Positions 56,997 through 64,000 of a stretch of DNA of 64,000 nt are shown piece by piece. The stretch is from Pyrenula massariospora. Lineage: Eukaryota; Ascomycota; Eurotiomycetes; Pyrenulales; Pyrenulaceae. The stretch covers positions 62,001-126,000 of the forward strand of contig JAGFMI010000020.1 in NCBI GenBank assembly GCA_021030905.1, read 5' to 3'. The notes beneath the pieces were generated by a model. The model did not search any database. It saw nothing but the letters and a program-made list of their open reading frames with translations, and was not told where the DNA came from. How positions within the stretch are numbered: position 1 is the first letter of the stretch; every line of letters starts with the position of its first letter. The translations under genes and the position numbers were made by a program.

Positions 56997-58744
56997 TCAC
57001 GGCACTGCAACCCCCTCCCTCCGTTCCATCCGCACCCTCATCTCCGGCCGCTGCCACAAAAGGTGCGTCCGAGCCTCCTTGCTTAAATCAAACGCCGGAT
57101 CCACGAGCGACATGTCGTAGCAGAAGAGCAGCTTCGACAGCGTGACGCGCAGCTCGAGCCAGGCGAGGCCGCGGCCGAGACAGGACCGGGGGCCGAGGAG
57201 GAAGGGCTGCGAGGCGTCGAGGCGGTCGGGGGTGTTAGTGGATTCGGAGGGGTTGAGCCACCGGGTGGGGTCGAAGGTGGTGGGGGATTGGAAGTTGGTG
57301 GGTGATTGGGAGGCAGCGAATGGGTGAGTGGAGACTGTTGTCTGTTTTTGGGTGTTATTTGTGTTTGGAGGGGTGGTGGAGGTGTTGCTTTGAAAACATA
57401 GGAGGATAGGCGAAGGAAAGGGTTGAGTGGAGAGGAGAAGGATGGGTAGAGAATGGGACAATGGCTTACCCCTTCAGGGACAAAGTATCCGTCAACTGTA
57501 TCGCCTCCTTTTGGGACTACGCGGGGCGGCCCAATAGGGAGGGGAGGGAAGAAGCGGAAGGACTCTTGGACGGTGCTCTGGAGATAACGAAGGCCGGCGG
57601 TGGATGCGCTGGTTATGTCTGCGGCGGTATTGAAGGCAGTCCTAACTTCAGCTTTTGCACGGGCCATTACGGAGGGATTTTTGCATAGGAAGTATGTCAC
57701 GGCGGTGAGGGTCATGGCAGTTGTTTCGCTGCCGGCTATTCTGTTGCAGGGGCATCGATGTTAGTGAAGCAGTGATGAGGGATGATGGGGAAGCGTACGC
57801 AAGATCAGATGCGTGAGGAGCTAGCTGAAGTTTCATGTCTAGACTTTCGTCATGTGACACCGAGAGGAGACAACCTATGAAGTCTTTGCGCTCTGATTTA
57901 GCATCAAGCCGCTTTTCAACAGCATCCATAGAAAATTTTTGATGTCCTCTAGCTCCCTCGAGCAGCTTCGCGACTGGTCCAGAAAATATTCGTAACGCTA
58001 TGCGTCCAAGGAGCGGATAGCGTTGGAGACAGTCGAGGAGGCTAATTTGGGCTAGACCTTCAACCAAGAAAGCAATCCAAGGATGCGTGCTGCCTGAAGA
58101 CACGGCATCAAAGGACTCGCCAAACGCAAGCTCGCCAAAGATGTCGAAAGTAAGCAGATTGAACCATTTAGTCATGTCTACGCCATTCTCTGATCCGCCT
58201 TCGATACCGACCTGCTTGACCATCTCGTCAATGACACCTACAATCAGGTATTCTTGTTGATTGAGCGCCCGATCGGAGAATGCAGGAGAGAGAAACTTGC
58301 GCATCTCGGCATGTTTGGCTGGATCGCGCTCGCTGAGGATCGAGTGAGCCATGTCCGCGAAGCTGGCTCCGTCATAAAAGCTGCTTTTGACGAACGTTTC
58401 GTGGCCTTTTCGAGGACCGTAGATATCCTTCCATGATTGCGCGGTGTTAAAGGACAGCTCGTTCGGGGCAATTCGGACAACATGGCCTTGGTGGTGGTAC
58501 GCATTAACGGAGGATCAAAATTTGCCAGAATGATTTTCGTCCTACCGTATTTCTCATGGAGAGCTAAGGTATTATGTGGGAGCCGTCCGCCGAGATATCT
58601 CGCTGAGTAGGGGATCTAGATAGAGTGTTCATTCTGCTTCAAAATCTATGATTATTATGCTAGCGTCACTTACATTACTGATGGCCGCAAAACGAGGGCC
58701 AGGAAAAGAAGAAAGAGGATGAAAGTAAAGTTTAAGGACTGCGA
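56997..58744 (-). CDS. Cytochrome P450 monooxygenase
   Basis: Minus-strand exons 58674-58744 (start not fixed), 58546-58615, 57799-58486, 57470-57740 and 56997-57341. It has all P450 landmarks: the N-terminal proline-rich hinge LYFHPLSSFPGPRFA, the I-helix AGSETTAMTLT, the ExxR motif in QESFR, FDPTRWL, and the haem-binding loop FLLGPRSCLGRGLAWLE. The layout resembles fungal P450s of the trichothecene and terpenoid oxidation type. It lies head-to-head with the terpene synthase at 60032-61233 and would plausibly oxidise its product. The N-terminal membrane anchor and start codon lie in or beyond 58744-58870 and could not be settled. A TAG acceptor at 58745 suggests a further 5' exon. Confidence 0.88.
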
Positions 58745-60031
58745 CTACAAGGGATCGCAAGGTTGTGATCTGTCGGTGCACATGATTAGCATCCTAATCC
58801 AGCATCATAACCACACTTTCTGAATGCGGAAGTAGTCGAGGCAACAGCCATATTCCATTGAGAAGACAGAGATGCCGTGGTCTGATTTATCAGAGCTCTT
58901 CATGGTCCACAGCCACGCAGACCCAATATCAAGTCAAGCAAGGCGTTTCAAGTCTTCAATGGAGCTGTTCTCTTCTAGGACGTGTCTGTCCACGGGCCTG
59001 CAGTGAGCGGAGCGGGTCGGCGGTTCTTTTATCCGAAGCTTGGCTTTCGTCGTCGCGGCCTTGCAAACCGGAAGAATCAAAATCTTTAAGAGATGATGGC
59101 ACTCACCAACACCAGCAGCAGACCAACGACAAGGAATATTTCGCGGAGGGACGTATACGTGAATCCTACTCGGTTTCGGCGTTCATTCTGCGGGCCATCG
59201 TCCATGATCCCTGTTAGCTGACGAATCCACTGATAGACGTACCGCTAGTGGAAGGATTCTAAGAAGTGCGATGGAGGGGTACACCGACTCGCAAACTTGC
59301 AGATTCTTGAAAGTTGCGACGCGGACGCAAGCTATATATGACAGAGAGAGGAGACAACTTACTGTTTAGCTCCGTTCATCTCGGTGACCGGGTCATCAGA
59401 CTAAAATCCTCCGACTGAGGCAGACTCGCATGTCCAACTCATCTGGTTGGTTGATACGTTCCGGCTCATGGTCTATATCGATCTTCACGACGGTAAGTGG
59501 TAAGTGCTTGGACTGCGCCTTTCGGGCTGGTTTAAATCCAGAGCTCGCGCACCTTACCTTTTCCAATCTTTGGTGTCTAAAGCGGCCGAATGTGAACATG
59601 CGTAAACAATATCAGACGAGTTCAAAACATGGCTCAAGCAGGAAATTGAGCTCGGGGACTTTGTCATTGACATTCTGGCCGATTTGGAAATAGTCCTCGC
59701 CTGTTTCCCGAATTCGGGGAAAGGGAAGATGCTGATTGACCTAGAGCTTGCTATCAACGTTGGCTTTTAGGATTTCCTACATAATCTATGATGTAAGCGG
59801 ACTTCCTTGTGCGACTGATATCTAGCGAGATGGATCGAACGTGATACGCCGACCTTTCAAACGGACTGCTGCTCCTTCATCACGAAGTATACGAACCTGT
59901 GCCCTAGTCCGATGGTCTCCAAATCCGCTTTCCGAGCTACGTCTCAATCCTTCCCGCTAATCTTACAAAATATAAGTTCGAAGCTGACATAAAACCGTTC
60001 CACCATCGACTTACTGGTCACTACATCCACG
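58745..60031. other. Divergent promoter region of the P450 and terpene synthase
   Basis: Upstream region of both cluster genes, probably with the first exon of the P450. It also holds a decayed gene fragment at 59504-59770. Confidence 0.4.
59504..59770 (+). pseudogene. Decayed protein gene fragment inside the terpene locus
   Basis: A plus-strand frame of 89 codons reads as one helical protein (APYLFQSLVSKAAE, then DEFKTWLKQEIELGDFVIDI and MLIDLELAINVGF) with one internal stop and no start. Upstream exons would be needed. The family is not recognised. It may be the remains of a third gene of the terpene locus or an unrelated insertion. Confidence 0.4.
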
Positions 60032-61233
60032 ATGTTCTCAAACTTCTTATCGTGGCTAAGCACACTCCCTTTGCATTCCAACAAGGAACTGTCTGGAAGC
60101 CAGGATGAAAGCCAGACCAGTACAGTCCGCTGTAGCGAGCAACCGCCTCTACCAACCGCCTGGACTGAAAAATGTCATCCAAATAAAGACGATGTCATTA
60201 GGGAAATGGACCAGTACTTCCTCGACAATTGGCCATTTCCCACCGAGAAAGCACGGAAGACTTTTCTCAAAGCTGGATTCGCACAGGTCACCTGCGCTTT
60301 CTTCCCCGAAGCCAAAGAACATCGGATCTACCTCGCCTGTCGCTTGTTAACGGTTCTATTTCTGATTGATGGTGAGTTCCCAGCGATTAAACCGACTTGT
60401 TAGACATTCTGAAGCTGATATTTCATAGACCTTCTGGAGGATATGTCACTCGAAGATGGTACAGCTTATAACGAAAGACTAATGCCGATATGTAGGGGGG
60501 ATGTTCTTCCTGACCGTAGGTACTTACAGCGTTCCGGCTTAGTAAGAGCTTACTGATTCTGTCTCTAGGATCCAAACCCGAAGAATATATCCTCTACGAT
60601 GTCTGGACCGAACTACGGAGCACTGAGAGAGATCTTGCAGATCAAATGCTCGAACCCGCCTTCATATTCATGCGTGCTCAAACGGACAAGCAAAAGCTTA
60701 CCATCAAGGGTCTCGGCCCCTACCTCCAGTACCGAGTCAAAGATGCTGGATCACCGTAAGCTAATTCTTACCCAACCAGATCTAAAACCATAAAGACCCC
60801 TTCTAACGCTTAAAACCTCACCAGACTCATGCATGCACTATTACGCTTCTGCTCGTCCCTGCACATGCCCCCCGCCGAGCTCCAGGCCGTGCACGGCCTC
60901 GAAGAAGTATTCGGCCGCCACTTCTCCATCGTGAACGACATCTACAGCTGGGAGAAGGAAGTCCGCACGTCGCAAACAGGCCACATCGAAGGCGCGGCGC
61001 TCTGCTCCGGTGTCAAGGTCGTCGCGGATGAGGCGGATTTGAGCGTCGCCGCGGCGAAAAGGGTGCTTTGGACGATGGTGCGGGAGTGGGAGGTTAAGTA
61101 TGACGAGCTGGCAGTTGAGGTGTTGGGTCGAGGTGGGCTGGATCGGGAGAGGGTGAAGACGTATTGTGATGGGATGAGGTGGCAGTTGATTGGGAATGAG
61201 GTGTGGAGTAGGGTGACGAAGAGGTATAATTGA
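60032..61233 (+). CDS. Class I terpene synthase (sesquiterpene cyclase-like)
   Basis: Four exons (60032-60371, 60429-60515, 60569-60755, 60825-61233) give 340 residues with balanced phases. It would ionise a prenyl diphosphate, most likely farnesyl diphosphate, and cyclise it. The aspartate-rich motif is DDLLED at residues 113-118, split by the first intron after the first base of the second Asp codon. The second metal motif is NDIYSWEKE at 242-250 (NSE type). The RY pair that senses diphosphate is at 338-339 (KRYN end). Length and motifs fit fungal aristolochene/pentalenene-type cyclases. The product cannot be predicted. The P450 at 56997-58744 is the natural partner. Confidence 0.93.
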
Positions 61234-62429
61234 GATGTGAGTTTTATAGAGAGAGTGGTAGAGCTTCTTTGTGCGTTAGAATTGGATAGAATGTCCTCAC
61301 GACTGACTTTACGACTGACTTTTACGACTGACTTTTACGACTGACTTTTACGACTGCAGCGACGACCCGCTGAACCTGAACGTTGATTTTAACATATCAG
61401 ATGCGTCCTATGATTAGTGATCAGCTCGCCCTCGAGTATTCTTTTCACCACACTAACGGTATGCCTCTCTAAACATCCCGTACTATTTCCCTATAGGCCA
61501 TCCCCTTCGCTCCATCCCACGACCACCGATGCCCGGAAACGGAACGATCCAACCTATCCCCTTACTGCCCAAGCCCGATTACGCTCTTCACTACCTCCGT
61601 GGACCACCAAACACGGGACACAGAGATGTTTACATCCCCCAAGCGTAAACTGTGCTACGTCGCTATCTCCCATCGCGTAATATTTGGCACCGAAAGTCCG
61701 GAATCCATCCGTTTGGAGCAGTACCGTCAGACGCTTGCGCCAAGAGTCATACAGTAGAATACCGAAAATGCATCTCGCACCTCGAGCGTGACCGCGGCCC
61801 TGGCGAGAACTTTTACAAGCCAAAGCAATGCAGGTCTGGCGGTTGGATACGATGCGATCCCGTGTATGTTTTCTCGCCGGCCGGGGAGCAGGGAGAACAC
61901 GATGAACCGCAGCTACCCCGGCAGCTCCGGCAGCGAGTCTTCCCGCGCTAAGAACGGTGTCCGAAATGCTGGCGAAGAGGTCGATGGATATCGTTACATA
62001 GTTCTTTTGTGCAGATGAAGGTGTGCGTTTAGCTGTAGACCCTGATCGAGGATCTGGGGGCTGATTACTTTGTTTGTGTCGGTGTGCTGGGAGTATGTTT
62101 CGGGGAAGTTTAGCTGCGATGGCGGTTTGAAGAGAGACCGGGGGCTTTTCGACGATTTAATTTGGCGTGCATTCGCGAAGGCCTCTTCCTTATAGAGCTA
62201 TTGGCCTGAGAGTGACTTAGTTGAAGCGCATGCTTGAAGACGGCTCACGAGAGCTCGGTGCTTCTTTAGATTCAGGAGTCATGGCTCCTAAGCTTGGCCT
62301 TTATTGTTGAATAGTTTTGAAGTAAAAGAGAAAGATCTCAGTAGAGTTGGAATCGTATATGGGTTGTGGAGAAAAAAGGTTGATTGAGAAGTGAAATCGA
62401 ACGAAGAGCTCAAACTGTAATAAAACGGC
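61234..62429. other. No confident gene
   Basis: Overlapping open frames at 61417-62018 on both strands are partly protein-like (for example PLLPKPDYALHYLRG) but none has a supported start, splice set or motif. A tandem repeat lies at the left. Confidence 0.35.
61299..61356. repeat. 13-base tandem repeat (ACGACTGACTTTT)
   Basis: About four and a half copies just past the 3' end of the terpene synthase, the first copy slightly shorter. Confidence 0.75.
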
Positions 62430-63779
62430 TTATCGATTGGTTGCTTCTGTATTGGGCTCCTTCAAAACCTCTTCGACCTTGACCTTCACCTCCCTCCTCC
62501 CCTTCCCCATCGTAATCAAAATCTCCCCCTTCCTCGTAATCCCCGGCAAAAACTGCACCACCTCCTTCTTCCCCAACCCCGCCAACTCCGCCTCAGTCCT
62601 CACCCGCACCCATACCTCCTCCACCCTCAGTTTCCTCACCGTCTCCAGCACAAACCACGCCATCTCCTCGCCCACGACACCATCGATCCCTAGCCTCAGT
62701 GTCCGCAAACTCTCCCCGTGCGTCTCCAACGCCTCGAGCATCGGCCTGGTGAAGAAATGCGAGGGAATGGCATACGACATGTGCGAGATCTCGAAGCTCT
62801 TCAACGGCCCCATCCCCTCTAGGACCGCGGGTGTGAAACTGATGTATTTGCCTAGCTCTGCCGTCTCCACATTATGATCCCTGTCGTAGAAATCCGGGTA
62901 GCGGTATAAGCTCAACCTGTCCAGCCGCGGACAGCTCCTCAACGCTCCGAGCAGCTCATCGGGTGTGGAGAGGGAGTATCCGTTGAACCTTAATAGGCGT
63001 AGGTTGGGTATGTCGCGGAGATCTGAAGTCATATCTGTGAGGCAGACGGAGGGGATGGAGATCTCGCGGATGGAGGGGCGGGTGAGGGATGTGACGAGGG
63101 AGATCAAGAGGCGTTGCTCGATGGTGTAGGAGTCTGGGGAGGAGGCCGGGGCACCGGACTGACCGCCGGTGTTGAGCCAGAAGGAGTGGAGGCCGGTGAG
63201 GGAGGAGAAGGCGGCGTGGATGCGGGAGATGGGGATGGGGTTCGGGGGTTCGGGCTCTCGCGCGGGAGGCTTTGGGTAAGACGACATGAGAGATGAGGCG
63301 AATGTTTCGACTTTCTGGCCGATAGACGGCGGTGCTATTGTGTCGTTTTCCCCAGGTTGTGGAGAAGAGGCGGTTACTATACCGGCTGTTTGCAGGGCGT
63401 CGTAATATTTCCTTTTCCACCAGCTCACACTTCCCTCTTCAACATCATCCTTGTGATCTTCGTGGACCAGATCGCTCGCGCCTTCCCTCATCTCCACCAG
63501 AGACTCTTTGTAAGCATGCCAGTCCAAGCGCCTCACGTAGCCTAGATACCTTGGATCCCCCCTCTCTACCCAAGCAAGCACTTGCTGTAGCGTCCTGAAG
63601 GAAAGCACATCCCTTAGTAGAATTTCAATTCCCTCTTCGTGCGTCTGGCGGCAGACGTATAGGATGTTGTTGGAGCTATCCCTTTGCCGATCCCATTTGT
63701 TGAAGAGGCGGAGGTAGACGTCTTGACGGAGCTCGAGGGGAAGATTTAGGAACGGCGACAGCTTGGTACTCTCTGTCAT
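62430..63779 (-). CDS. F-box-like/LRR-type protein
   Basis: Single-exon protein of 449 residues. It begins with the short fungal F-box-like segment FLNLPLELRQDVYLRLF at residues 10-26, followed by a VCRQTHEEGIEIL helix as in many ascomycete proteins. From about residue 230 onward leucine-rich segments recur (LRDIPNLRLLRFNGYSL, LRSCPRLDRLSLYRYPDF, LETHGESLRTLRLGIDG), which fits a degenerate leucine-rich repeat. The C-terminus is basic and Lys-rich. A substrate-adaptor role is inferred. It is unrelated to the FALAAY/GGCHS family apart from the box. Confidence 0.75.
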   Translation of the reverse strand: MTESTKLSPFLNLPLELRQDVYLRLFNKWDRQRDSSNNILYVCRQTHEEGIEILLRDVLSFRTLQQVLAWVERGDPRYLGYVRRLDWHAYKESLVEMREGASDLVHEDHKDDVEEGSVSWWKRKYYDALQTAGIVTASSPQPGENDTIAPPSIGQKVETFASSLMSSYPKPPAREPEPPNPIPISRIHAAFSSLTGLHSFWLNTGGQSGAPASSPDSYTIEQRLLISLVTSLTRPSIREISIPSVCLTDMTSDLRDIPNLRLLRFNGYSLSTPDELLGALRSCPRLDRLSLYRYPDFYDRDHNVETAELGKYISFTPAVLEGMGPLKSFEISHMSYAIPSHFFTRPMLEALETHGESLRTLRLGIDGVVGEEMAWFVLETVRKLRVEEVWVRVRTEAELAGLGKKEVVQFLPGITRKGEILITMGKGRREVKVKVEEVLKEPNTEATNR

Positions 63780-64000
63780 CTTTAAGTACGTCGAGCTTGA
63801 CTAGTGAGTTCTAGATTAGAGAAGTGATTTTGTTCACTGTTCGAGAGTAAAAAACAACATATCCCTCCGATCCGCCGGACTAATGGAACTTGTAAACTCC
63901 GTAGGCAACCTTGAGAGGATGCGCAGCGCAGATCCATATCGTGGCCCCATACACGGTGGACCCTCGACAGATGGCTGCTAAAGTTTCGGCTGCCGTGCTT
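63780..64000. other. Promoter of the F-box/LRR gene
   Basis: Upstream sequence of the last gene up to the window edge. No other feature seen. Confidence 0.4.

Noticed and set aside
61350-61400. Similarity to the 5' end of large-subunit rRNA (CCCGCTGAAC)
   Set aside because: Only about ten bases match, then the sequence diverges. Taken as chance.
61417-62018. Several overlapping frames after the terpene synthase
   Set aside because: No single frame has start, length and motif support.
1-64000. CRISPR arrays, bacterial operons, ribosome binding sites, riboswitches
   Set aside because: None seen. The gene structure is fungal, so prokaryotic features are not expected.

Overview
The window reads as filamentous ascomycete (Pezizomycotina) nuclear DNA. 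Genes are compact and eukaryotic, with short GT-AG introns of mostly 45-80 bases. The gene families are typical of these fungi: a HET-domain protein, a Zn2Cys6 regulator, NmrA-like and APC-permease genes, a terpene synthase with a P450, and small secreted cysteine-rich proteins. Leotiomycetes or a neighbouring class is my guess only. Splice structures were worked out by hand from reading frames, splice sites and phase arithmetic. No search was run.

Layout. 1-24.2 kb: one housekeeping gene (ribosomal protein eS19), a candidate effector with a decayed copy, a methyltransferase, a broken gene, a large TRP/Flc-like membrane protein and a fungal multi-pass membrane protein. Dispersed among them on both strands are five members of one unnamed protein family (2.4, 12.2, 13.8, 21.8 and 23.5 kb). 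25-44 kb: a HET protein, a War1-like Zn2Cys6 regulator, a WD40-like protein head-to-head with an amino acid permease, an intron-containing tRNA-Gly(GCC), an NmrA-like protein and remains of HET-type proteins. 44.3-57 kb: a run of secreted-protein genes. Two share a cysteine module (44326-44821 and 45590-47988), two are paralogous HExxH zincins (49325-50611 and 55625-56895), and one is a Thr/Ser-rich PAN-like protein (51683-52821). 57-61.2 kb: a P450 and a class I terpene synthase facing away from each other, a minimal terpene cluster. 62.4-63.8 kb: an F-box/LRR-like protein.

Most notable is the five-member family. Each member has a short N-terminal block (FALAAY ... FIPQ), a phase-0 intron right after it, an F-box-like LPxDIL segment, a cysteine motif CxxCxxxWxVGGCHS and a terminal W-L/I-G. 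It appears to have expanded locally. The second theme is a secreted arsenal at 44-57 kb. The third is decay: several non-viral genes carry one to three in-frame stops, which would fit repeat-induced point mutation (RIP) or simple gene loss. Gene-poor stretches are entered explicitly.
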